This document shows positions 1 to 5,965 of a DNA stretch of 6,245 bases, in pieces (positions within the stretch are counted from its first letter, which is position 1; each line of letters opens with the position of its first letter). The stretch comes from DATKMK01 sp035541895 (GTDB lineage Bacteria; Desulfobacterota; Binatia; HRBIN30; JACQVA1): positions 1 through 6,245 of the forward strand of contig DATKMK010000127.1 in the NCBI GenBank assembly GCA_035541895.1. The letters are read 5' to 3'. The notes beneath the pieces are model-generated. The model did no database searches. It saw only the letters and a program-made list of their open reading frames with translations, and was not told where the DNA came from. The translations under genes and the position numbers were made by a program.

Positions 1-1
1 G

Positions 2-700
2 CACGGCGTGCATCTCGCCGATGCCGATGCGTGGGTGTTCCGCACGGAGCGCGACACCGCGCGCGAGCGCACCGAGCGCGGCGGCAAGTACGAGAAGCCG
101 ACCGCAGAGACGATTCACCGCTACACGGACGCAGAGCTCGCATCGATCGCCGAGCACTACCGCAATGAGAAGCGCCGCGGCGCGGATCGGCTCGTGTGGG
201 ATGACATTCGCGACGGCGACACGATTCCGACGATCTTGAAAGGGCCGTACACGGTGACCGCCGCCGTGGGCTTCATGCAGACGTGGGGCAGCTACGCGAT
301 CAAGAACAACCGCATGGCGTTCAACTACTACGAGGCGCACCCGGGCCTCGCGGCGCCGAACCAGTTCAACGTGCCGGAACCGCCGGTGCGCGTGCACTGG
401 GATAACGATTTCGCGCAGGCGGTCGGCGCGCCGGGCGCGTACGACTTCGGCCCCGAGCGCGTCGGTTGGCTTGCGCACCTGTTGAGCGACTGGCACGGCG
501 ATGACGCGCTGATCCGTCGGCTGAACGTGCAGATCCGTCGCCACAACGTCATCGGCGATCTGCTGCGCTGCCAGGGTCGCATCAGCCGCAAACGCATCGA
601 AGACGGCCGTTACTTCGTCGACCTGATCGTGTGGGCACAGACGCAGACCGGCGAGATGTCGCTCAAGGGCGAAGCGACGGTCGAGCTGTTCCGCGACTGA
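2..700 (+). CDS. MaoC/FAS1-like acyl-CoA dehydratase, 3' part (5' truncated by window edge)
   Basis: Double-hotdog MaoC-type dehydratase, probably hydrating or dehydrating an enoyl-CoA/3-hydroxyacyl-CoA in the cytoplasm. The frame is open to the left edge (codons before the GTG at 8 are CAC GGC, no stop), so that GTG is probably an internal valine and the gene starts upstream; 232 codons are visible where such proteins usually have about 350-400. Visible order: end of the N-terminal hotdog, a charged linker (ERGGKYEKP, then YTDAELASIAEHY), a segment reading VWDDIRDGDTIPTILKGPYTV that resembles the start of the second hotdog, and the segment PGAYDFGPERVGWLAHLLSDW followed by IRRHNVIGDLLRCQGRIS. 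The last two are typical of this subfamily. The classical hydratase-2 pattern (D-x-N-P-x-H) is not seen in the visible part, so the exact reaction is uncertain. It ends in TGA 78 bases before the GMC gene and is probably co-transcribed with it. Family call is firm; substrate unknown. Confidence 0.85.
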   Translation, partial: HGVHLADADAWVFRTERDTARERTERGGKYEKPTAETIHRYTDAELASIAEHYRNEKRRGADRLVWDDIRDGDTIPTILKGPYTVTAAVGFMQTWGSYAIKNNRMAFNYYEAHPGLAAPNQFNVPEPPVRVHWDNDFAQAVGAPGAYDFGPERVGWLAHLLSDWHGDDALIRRLNVQIRRHNVIGDLLRCQGRISRKRIEDGRYFVDLIVWAQTQTGEMSLKGEATVELFRD

Positions 701-714
701 GCGTGGTCGTCGGC

Positions 715-738
715 GCATTCGAGCCCAGGAGCATTCGA
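715..738 (+). repeat. 8-base direct repeat GCATTCGA in the spacer
   Basis: GCATTCGA occurs at 715-722 and again at 731-738, sixteen bases apart, on either side of CCCAGGA. The second copy runs into the ATG at 738. It may be a small duplication or a half-site pair for a regulator. At this length chance is quite possible, and no function is claimed. Confidence 0.3.
727..731 (+). promoter_or_regulatory. Shine-Dalgarno-like AGGAG before a 14-codon ORF
   Basis: AGGAG lies six bases before an ATG at 738. It is at least as good as the site in front of the GMC gene itself, which is why the short ORF at 738-782 deserves notice. It could also be chance in purine-containing spacer. Confidence 0.4.
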
Positions 739-782
739 TGTCGGATCCGGATTCAGCGAACGAGTGGAGAACCTGCCGATGA
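738..782 (+). CDS. possible 14-residue leader ORF overlapping the GMC start
   Basis: ATG at 738 opens a 14-codon ORF (MSDPDSANEWRTCR) whose TGA stop at 780-782 overlaps the ATG of the GMC gene at 779 as ATGA, the classic geometry for translational coupling. It has its own AGGAG six bases upstream. The peptide has no run of one amino acid that would suggest attenuation, and no terminator hairpin follows. Alternatives are chance, or the remnant of an older, longer N-terminus of the GMC gene displaced by a frameshift. No function is assigned. Confidence 0.25.
   Translation: MSDPDSANEWRTCR
766..770 (+). promoter_or_regulatory. ribosome binding site that sets the GMC start at 779
   Basis: GGAGA sits eight bases before the ATG at 779. 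An in-frame GTG at 764 overlaps this region and has no site of its own at proper distance, so translation most likely begins at 779, giving MSDDIVDVLIIG with the FAD-binding strand close to the N-terminus, as expected for GMC proteins. Confidence 0.7.
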
Positions 783-2383
783 GTGACGACATCGTCGACG
801 TGTTGATCATCGGCGCCGGTGCGTCCGGCGCGGCGGTCGCGTGGAGTCTCGCGGAAAGCCGGATGCGCATCGTCTGCTTCGAGCAGGGCGACTGGACCCG
901 GCCGCAAGACTATCCCACCAACTCGACGAACTACGAGAGTCAGGCCTTTGGGCCGTGGCACATGGATCCGAACGTCCGCGGCCGCCCGACCGACTACCCG
1001 ATCAACAACGACGACTCCGCGGTCACCGTCGTGAATTTCAACGGCGTCGGCGGCAGCACGATCCTGTATGGCGCGCACTTCCCGCGGTTGCATCCGTCGG
1101 ACTTCAAAGTGCGCACGCTCGACGGCGTGGCGGACGACTGGCCGATCGACTACGCGACGCTCGAACCGTATTTCGCGCAGAACGATCGCGTGATGGGTGT
1201 GTCCGGACTCGCCGGCGATCCGATGTACCCGCCCAAGCAGCCGCCGTTGCCGCCGCTGCCGATCGGCCTCGTCGGCGAGACCGTCGCGCGCGGCTTCAAT
1301 GCGCTCGGCTGGCATTGGTGGCCATCGGACAGTGCGATCATCTCGCGGCCGTACGAAGGTCGCGGCCAGTGCCTGAATCTCGGACCGTGCGTGTCCGGCT
1401 GTGCACAAGGCGGCAAGTCGAGCACCGACATCACCTATTGGCCCGAAGCGATCCGGCGCGGCGTGGAGTTGCGCACGCGCCATCGCGTGCGCGAAATCAC
1501 GCTCGGCCACGACGGCATGGCGAACGGCGTCGTGTACTACGACACCGACGGGAACGAGAACTTCCAGGCCGCGCACGTGGTGATCGTCGCCTGCAACGGC
1601 GTGGGGACGCCGCGTCTGCTGCTGAACTCCGTGTCGGGTCGGTTTCCGAACGGGCTCGCGAACAGCAGCGGTCTCGTCGGCAAGAACCTGATGTTCCATC
1701 CGGTGACGTGGGCGCAGGGCTTCTTTGCGGAACGGCTCGACAGCCACAAGGGTCCGGCCGCGTGCTGCATCCTCAGCAAGCAGTTCTACGAAACCGATGC
1801 CGCACGCGGCTTCGTGCGCGGCTACAACATGCAGGTCTCGCGCGGTGCGGGGCCGCTGACGACGGCGATGACCGGACTCGCGATGGGCACGATCCCGTGG
1901 GGTCCCGGGCATCACGAGGCATTCGCGCAGCGCTTCGATCACGTCGCATCGATCGGCGTTCTCTGCGAAGACCTTCCGGAAGCGCACAACACGGTCACGC
2001 TCGACCCGGAACTGAAGGATGCCGACGGCATTCCCGCGCCGAAGATCACGTATCGCTACAGCGACAACAGCCTGCGCATGCTCGCGCATGGCCAGGCGCG
2101 GGCCGAGGAGGCGCTGCGCGCGGCGGGCGCCGTGGAAGTGATGTCGTCCGGCCCGTTGCGGCAATCGGGCTGGCACCTGCTCGGCACCGCACGCATGGGC
2201 AACGACCCGGCGACGTCGGTGGTGAATGCGTGGGGCAGAAGCCACGACGTCAAGAACCTATTCATCGTCGACGGCAGCGTCTTCGTGACGAGCGGTGCCG
2301 TGAATCCCGCGAGCACGATCCAGGCGCTCGCGCTGTACATCGCCGATGCGATCAAGAAGAACCTGGCCAACCTGTTCGACTGA
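779..2383 (+). CDS. GMC-family FAD-dependent alcohol dehydrogenase/oxidoreductase, large subunit
   Basis: A 534-residue GMC oxidoreductase, normal length, that should oxidise an alcohol (sugar, sterol, alicyclic or long-chain) to a ketone or aldehyde using FAD. Visible elements: Rossmann motif GAGASG at residues 12-17 with an acidic ribose-binding residue E35; the GMC signature around NFNGVGGSTILYGAHFPR (86-103); a proline-rich loop (151-161); the C-terminal domain with catalytic-type H466 in WHLLGTARMG and N509 in NPASTIQALAL, i.e. the His/Asn pair common in the family. Three cysteines (C198, C204, C208) sit in one loop; FAD-glucose/gluconate dehydrogenase large subunits carry Fe-S cysteines in a comparable loop, so a cluster is possible but unproven. 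The start at 779 is supported by GGAGA and by FAD-domain position. No Tat or Sec signal is seen. The small-subunit gene follows after 10 bases, strongly suggesting a heteromeric dehydrogenase rather than an H2O2-forming oxidase. Confidence 0.93.
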   Translation: MSDDIVDVLIIGAGASGAAVAWSLAESRMRIVCFEQGDWTRPQDYPTNSTNYESQAFGPWHMDPNVRGRPTDYPINNDDSAVTVVNFNGVGGSTILYGAHFPRLHPSDFKVRTLDGVADDWPIDYATLEPYFAQNDRVMGVSGLAGDPMYPPKQPPLPPLPIGLVGETVARGFNALGWHWWPSDSAIISRPYEGRGQCLNLGPCVSGCAQGGKSSTDITYWPEAIRRGVELRTRHRVREITLGHDGMANGVVYYDTDGNENFQAAHVVIVACNGVGTPRLLLNSVSGRFPNGLANSSGLVGKNLMFHPVTWAQGFFAERLDSHKGPAACCILSKQFYETDAARGFVRGYNMQVSRGAGPLTTAMTGLAMGTIPWGPGHHEAFAQRFDHVASIGVLCEDLPEAHNTVTLDPELKDADGIPAPKITYRYSDNSLRMLAHGQARAEEALRAAGAVEVMSSGPLRQSGWHLLGTARMGNDPATSVVNAWGRSHDVKNLFIVDGSVFVTSGAVNPASTIQALALYIADAIKKNLANLFD

Positions 2384-2387
2384 GGGG
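2383..2387 (+). promoter_or_regulatory. ribosome binding site supporting the GTG start at 2394
   Basis: AGGGG begins at the last base of the GMC stop codon and lies six bases before GTG 2394. It identifies this GTG, rather than any codon upstream inside the GMC gene, as the start of the small-subunit gene. Confidence 0.6.
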
Positions 2388-2393
2388 CACGCC

Positions 2394-2909
2394 GTGAGCC
2401 AGCTCATTTCCAGCGATCGACCCATCGGCGGCGGTGCGCTCGCGGTGCTCTCCGCATTGCTCGACACCCTCGTCCCCGCGAGCGACGACCGCCGCATGCC
2501 GAGTGCCGCGGACGTCGACTTCCTCGGCCACCTCGAACGCTTCGAAGCCGAGTACCTGCCGCAGCTCGCCGCCGTGCTGCGTGCGTTCGACGCCGAATTC
2601 GCGCAGCGCGATCTCACCGCCCGCGTCGCGGAAGTCGGGCGCTTCGCGCAACGCGACCCAGCGGCGTTCAGACAACTCATCCAGCGCGTGTACGACTGCT
2701 ACTACCAGAACGACCGCGTGCGCCTCGCGATCGGCATGACCGCCGGGCCGCCGTTTCCGCAGGGCAACGCGCTGGCGGCGGGCGATCTCTCGCTGCTCGA
2801 TCCCGTGATTCGCGACAGTGAGCGATATGGATACCGGCGTAGCAGCCCCTCGATCAGCCTGTTGGAGCGCGTCTCTGGCGGAGCTCGGACATTCGGAAAT
2901 CACATCTGA
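2394..2909 (+). CDS. gluconate 2-dehydrogenase subunit 3-like small subunit
   Basis: A 171-residue protein of the gluconate 2-dehydrogenase subunit 3 family, a helical partner that stabilises GMC-type FAD dehydrogenases. Recognised by LSALLDTLVPASDDRRMPSA (residues 19-38) followed by DVDFLGHL, a long helical middle part, and the conserved end YYQNDRVRLAIG (103-114) ... PPFPQG ... LLDPVIRDSERY. It begins at a GTG with AGGGG upstream, ten bases after the GMC stop, so the two are almost certainly made together. In exported complexes this subunit usually carries a twin-arginine signal; here the domain begins almost at residue 1 and no such signal or membrane helix is visible, which points to a cytoplasmic enzyme. 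After about residue 145 there is a tail of some 26 residues (GYRRSSPSIS...) that I do not recognise as part of the family. It could be real or read-through of former spacer. Electron acceptor unknown. Confidence 0.85.
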   Translation: MSQLISSDRPIGGGALAVLSALLDTLVPASDDRRMPSAADVDFLGHLERFEAEYLPQLAAVLRAFDAEFAQRDLTARVAEVGRFAQRDPAAFRQLIQRVYDCYYQNDRVRLAIGMTAGPPFPQGNALAAGDLSLLDPVIRDSERYGYRRSSPSISLLERVSGGARTFGNHI

Positions 2910-2910
2910 T

Positions 2911-2914
2911 AGGA
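2911..2914 (+). promoter_or_regulatory. ribosome binding site choosing ATG 2923
   Basis: AGGA lies eight bases before ATG 2923, just after the small-subunit stop at 2907-2909. An in-frame GTG at 2818 would add 35 residues (MSDMDTG...) but has no comparable site and would overlap the small-subunit gene by 92 bases, so 2923 is preferred. Confidence 0.6.
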
Positions 2915-2922
2915 CGTACTAC

Positions 2923-4050
2923 ATGAAGTCTCGAATTTGCGATCTGCTCGACATCGAGTTCCCACTGATTGCGTTCTCGCACTGCCGCGACGTGGTCGTC
3001 GAGGTCTCCAAGGCCGGTGGCATGGGCGTGTTCGGCGCAGCCGCACACAATGCCGAGTCGCTCGAGATCGAACTGAAGTGGATCGACGAGCACATCGGTG
3101 GCAAGCCCTACGGCGTCGATCTCCTTGCGCCCACGAGCCTCGCGATCACCGACGACGACACGTCGGAGTCGACGCTGGCTCGGGTCCCGGAGGCGCACCG
3201 CGACTTCGCGAGAGGCGTGCTGGCGCAACATGGCATCGACGCCTCGGACGTCTATGCGAACCAGCGCGGCGGCGGCGGCGCCTTCCTGACACCAAAGCGC
3301 GCGGCCAACATCATCGACGTGGCGTTCGCGCATCCGATCAAGCTGATCGCGAACGCGCTCGGTGTGCCGCCGCGCTACATGCTCGAGATGGGTCAGCAGC
3401 ATGGCGTGGCCGTGGCGGCTTTGGTGGGCGCGAAGGAGCACGCGATCAAGCAGTGCGAGGCTGGCGTGGACATACTGGTCGTCGCCGGCACCGAAGCGGG
3501 CGGACATACGGGGGACGTCGGCACGATCGTGCTGATACCCGAGATCTGCGAGGCGGTGAAGAACTACGACGTTGCCGTGCTCGCCGCCGGCGGCATCGTG
3601 ACGGGTCGGCAGATGGCCGCCTGCATGGCGATGGGGGCGCACGGTGCCTGGACGGGCTCGGTGTGGCTGACCACGACCGAAGCCGAGACCTCCCCCGTGG
3701 TGAAGGAGAAGTACGTGCAGGCGAGCTCGCGCAGCACGGTGCGCTCGAAGTACCGCACCGGCAAGTACACGCGCCAGCTGCGCTCGCCCTGGACCGACGC
3801 GTGGGAGAGCGCCGACGCCCCCGAACCGCTGCCCGCGCCCCTCATGTCGCTCGTTAGCGAACCTGCGCTGCGCAAGGTCACCAAGCTCGCCGAGGGCGGC
3901 CACGCCGGCGCGCGTCAGCTGGCCACCTATTTCGTCGGCCAGGGCGTGGGCCTGATGAACAGCATCCAGGACACGCGCACCGTGGTGCGCGAGTTCATGG
4001 AGGACTACCTGGCGGCGGTGGAGCGGTTGTCCGCAACGGTGGAGAGCTGA
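2923..4050 (+). CDS. nitronate monooxygenase-like FMN-dependent TIM-barrel protein
   Basis: A 375-residue protein of the nitronate monooxygenase (formerly 2-nitropropane dioxygenase) family. Members bind FMN and oxidise nitronates, but close relatives include enoyl-ACP reductase FabK-type enzymes and many of unknown substrate. Visible: N-terminal barrel strand and loop LLDIEFPLIAFSH then EVSKAGGMGVFGAA (27-40), the glycine-rich FMN-binding stretch GTEAGGHTGDVGT (189-201) with H195 at the position of the usual catalytic histidine, and AAGGIVTGRQMAACMAMGAHG (221-241) for FMN phosphate binding. Start ATG 2923 puts the first barrel strand at the N-terminus as in relatives. It sits 13 bases after the small-subunit gene and 34 bases before the Baeyer-Villiger gene, so it is probably in the same operon. 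No nitro-compound gene is nearby, so the family name should not be read as a substrate assignment. It may detoxify nitronates or act on an unsaturated intermediate of the pathway. Confidence 0.85.
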   Translation: MKSRICDLLDIEFPLIAFSHCRDVVVEVSKAGGMGVFGAAAHNAESLEIELKWIDEHIGGKPYGVDLLAPTSLAITDDDTSESTLARVPEAHRDFARGVLAQHGIDASDVYANQRGGGGAFLTPKRAANIIDVAFAHPIKLIANALGVPPRYMLEMGQQHGVAVAALVGAKEHAIKQCEAGVDILVVAGTEAGGHTGDVGTIVLIPEICEAVKNYDVAVLAAGGIVTGRQMAACMAMGAHGAWTGSVWLTTTEAETSPVVKEKYVQASSRSTVRSKYRTGKYTRQLRSPWTDAWESADAPEPLPAPLMSLVSEPALRKVTKLAEGGHAGARQLATYFVGQGVGLMNSIQDTRTVVREFMEDYLAAVERLSATVES

Positions 4051-4070
4051 CGCCGTCATGTTCCTTTCTC

Positions 4071-4076
4071 GAGAGG
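4071..4076 (+). promoter_or_regulatory. ribosome binding site choosing ATG 4085
   Basis: GAGAGG lies eight bases before ATG 4085. An in-frame ATG at 4058 would add nine residues (MFLSREVIA) and has only a more distant GGAGAG at 4041-4046, eleven bases upstream. The later start is preferred, although the earlier one is not excluded. Confidence 0.6.
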
Positions 4077-4084
4077 TAATCGCT

Positions 4085-5920
4085 ATGTCGGATTCGTTGG
4101 GCAAATCGGCGGTGGATGATGGGCTGACGGCGGCGGCGTTGGGCTTCGACCCGGATGCGTTGCGTGCGCGCTATCGCGTGGAGCGCGATCGACGTTTGCG
4201 GCCCGACGGCAGTGATCAATACATCGAGGTCAAGGGAGACTTCCGCCGCTACGTGGATGATCCCTATGTCGAGCCGGGGTTCGCTCGCGCGCCGCTCACC
4301 GATGAGGTCGAGGTGGCGATCATCGGCGGCGGTTTTGGCGGGCTGATGGCCGGTGCATTCTTGCGGCGCGTCGGCGTGAAGGACATTCGGATCATCGAGA
4401 AAGGCGGCGATTTTGGCGGCACCTGGTATTGGAATCGCTATCCAGGCGCTCAATGCGACATCGAGTCCTATATCTATCTGCCGTTGCTCGAAGAAACGGG
4501 CTACATCCCCAAGGAAAAATACGCGTTTGCGCCGGAGATCATGGCCCATGCGCGGCGGATCGGCGAACAGTTCGACCTCTATCGCTCGGCCTGCTTTCAA
4601 ACCGAGATCCGTGAAATTCGCTGGCTCGAGGACGAAGGCAAGTGGTCGATTGCAACCAATCGCGACGACCGCATGAAGGCGCGCTATGTGGTCATGTCCA
4701 ACGGCCCGCTCAATCGCCCGAAGCTACCCGGCATCCCCGGCATCGAGACGTTCAAGGGGCATACCTTTCACACCAGTCGCTGGGACTATGACTACACCGG
4801 CGGCAATTCGAGCGGCGGCCTGACCAAGCTGGTCGACAAGCGCGTTGCCATCGTCGGCACCGGCGCGACGGCCGTTCAATGCGTGCCGCACCTCGGACAA
4901 CACGCTGAGCATCTCTATGTCTTTCAGCGCACGCCTTCGTCGGTCGACGTACGCGGCAACAAGCCGACCGATCCCGAGTGGGTGAAGACGCTCGAGCCCG
5001 GTTGGCAAAGGCGGCGCATCGAGAATTTCACCAATCTGGTGACGGGCCTGCCGCAAGCCGAAGACCTGGTGGCGGATTGCTGGACCGACATCGTTCGCAA
5101 TCTCGGCATGATCAGATCAGCCAAGCGACCGAGCGAGCTGTCGCCTCGAGACGTCGCTGCGATGATGGAAATCGCCGACTTCAAGAAGATGAACGAGGTG
5201 CGCGCGCGCGTCGACTCGATCGTCGAGGACAAAGCGACGGCTGAATCGCTCAAGCCTTGGTATCGGCAGTTCTGCAAGCGCCCGACGTTCAACGATGACT
5301 ACCTGCCGACGTTCAACCGTCCGAACGTCACCTTAGTAGATACGTTGGGACGTGGCGTCGATCGCGTCACCGAGAATGGCCTGGTCTTCGACGGCGTCGA
5401 GTACCCGGTCGACTGCATCATCTTTGCCACCGGGTTCGAAGTCGGCACCGCTTATACGCGGCGTGCCGGTTTCGAAATTGTCGGACGCGGCGGCAAGACC
5501 CTGACGCAGCATTGGGACGGCGGTATGCGGACGCTGCACGGCTTTTACAGCCACGGCTTTCCGAACTGCTTCCATCTCGGAATCACTCAAAACGGATTCA
5601 CCGCGAACTTCCACCATATTCTGCTCGAGCAGTGCGAGCATGTGGCAACGTTGATCGAAACAGCGAAGCAGCGGCAAGCGACGCGCATCGAGCCGACCGT
5701 GATCGCGGAGGAGGAGTGGGTTCAAACCATTCGCGAAAAGGCGTTGCTCAATCGCCTTTCCCAGGCCGACTGCACCCCCGGCTACTACAACAACGAAGGA
5801 CAGACGGGAACCGGCAAAGGTCTGGCGGATCAGACGTACGGCGGCGGTCCGGTGGAATTTTTCGCGTTGGTGCGGAGTTGGCGCGAAGACGGGCAGATGC
5901 GGGGGCTCAGCATGGCTTGA
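4085..5920 (+). CDS. Baeyer-Villiger-type class B flavoprotein monooxygenase
   Basis: A 611-residue FAD- and NAD(P)H-dependent monooxygenase expected to insert one oxygen of O2 into a ketone, giving an ester or lactone, in the cytoplasm. Visible in order: an N-terminal extension of about 75 residues; first Rossmann motif GGGFGG (81-86); GGTWYWNRYPGAQCD (111-125) with D125 aligning to the active-site Asp of phenylacetone monooxygenase; the type I fingerprint FKGHTFHTSRWD (223-234), which fits FxGxxxHxxxW[PD] exactly; second Rossmann GTGATA (258-263) for NADPH; K398-R399 at the position of the conserved Lys-Arg pair, R399 corresponding to the catalytic Arg; and the FATGF motif (447-451). All key residues are present, so it should be active. 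Length and extension resemble the longer enzymes (about 600 residues, as in cyclopentadecanone monooxygenase) more than the 540-residue type. Sampled lines give roughly 50-63% GC against about 68-72% in neighbours, and a TTA codon occurs near 5333, suggesting separate acquisition. Substrate unknown. Confidence 0.93.
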   Translation: MSDSLGKSAVDDGLTAAALGFDPDALRARYRVERDRRLRPDGSDQYIEVKGDFRRYVDDPYVEPGFARAPLTDEVEVAIIGGGFGGLMAGAFLRRVGVKDIRIIEKGGDFGGTWYWNRYPGAQCDIESYIYLPLLEETGYIPKEKYAFAPEIMAHARRIGEQFDLYRSACFQTEIREIRWLEDEGKWSIATNRDDRMKARYVVMSNGPLNRPKLPGIPGIETFKGHTFHTSRWDYDYTGGNSSGGLTKLVDKRVAIVGTGATAVQCVPHLGQHAEHLYVFQRTPSSVDVRGNKPTDPEWVKTLEPGWQRRRIENFTNLVTGLPQAEDLVADCWTDIVRNLGMIRSAKRPSELSPRDVAAMMEIADFKKMNEVRARVDSIVEDKATAESLKPWYRQFCKRPTFNDDYLPTFNRPNVTLVDTLGRGVDRVTENGLVFDGVEYPVDCIIFATGFEVGTAYTRRAGFEIVGRGGKTLTQHWDGGMRTLHGFYSHGFPNCFHLGITQNGFTANFHHILLEQCEHVATLIETAKQRQATRIEPTVIAEEEWVQTIREKALLNRLSQADCTPGYYNNEGQTGTGKGLADQTYGGGPVEFFALVRSWREDGQMRGLSMA

Positions 5921-5961
5921 GCGATGGAACCCGGAATCCCGCGCAGCAAAACGAGCACACC
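5921..5961 (+). other. 41-base spacer without terminator or clear ribosome binding site
   Basis: Between the Baeyer-Villiger stop and the crotonase start there is no stem-loop with a T-run and no strong Shine-Dalgarno site at proper distance from ATG 5962. Continued transcription through it is likely. It holds the possible 13-codon ORF listed separately. Confidence 0.5.
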
Positions 5962-5965
5962 ATGA
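5924..5965 (+). CDS. possible 13-residue ORF bridging to the crotonase start
   Basis: ATG at 5924, three bases after the monooxygenase stop, opens a 13-codon ORF (MEPGIPRSKTSTP) whose TGA at 5963-5965 overlaps the crotonase ATG at 5962 as ATGA. Because the crotonase has no strong ribosome binding site, ribosomes ending the upstream gene could restart here and again at 5962. The ORF has no ribosome binding site of its own, the peptide resembles nothing I know, and chance is a serious alternative. Confidence 0.2.
   Translation: MEPGIPRSKTSTP

Noticed and set aside
701..778. Promoter or terminator in the 78-base spacer before the GMC gene
   Set aside because: Only a short palindrome CGGATCCG (742-749) was seen. 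There is no stem-loop with T-run and no convincing -35/-10 pair.
841..2397. 518-codon open frame overlapping the GMC gene in another + frame
   Set aside because: It is an arginine- and alanine-rich translation typical of an off-frame reading of high-GC coding DNA. The GMC frame carries all family motifs.
2352..2903. 183-codon - strand frame opposite the small-subunit gene
   Set aside because: No family resemblance and biased composition. The + strand frame matches a known family and has a ribosome binding site.
2818..2922. Upstream GTG start (2818) adding 35 residues to the nitronate monooxygenase-like protein
   Set aside because: No ribosome binding site, a long overlap with the preceding gene, and the added residues do not resemble the family N-terminus. 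ATG 2923 fits better.
2854..4104. 416-codon open frame on the - strand opposite the nitronate monooxygenase-like gene
   Set aside because: Composition is dominated by Arg, His, Ala and Val with no recognisable motif. It is the antisense shadow of a well-supported gene.
5198..5212. Alternating GC run (GCGCGCGCGCG) inside the monooxygenase gene
   Set aside because: It encodes ordinary residues (VRARVD) in frame and is explained by arginine/alanine codons in GC-rich DNA. There is no sign of a functional repeat.
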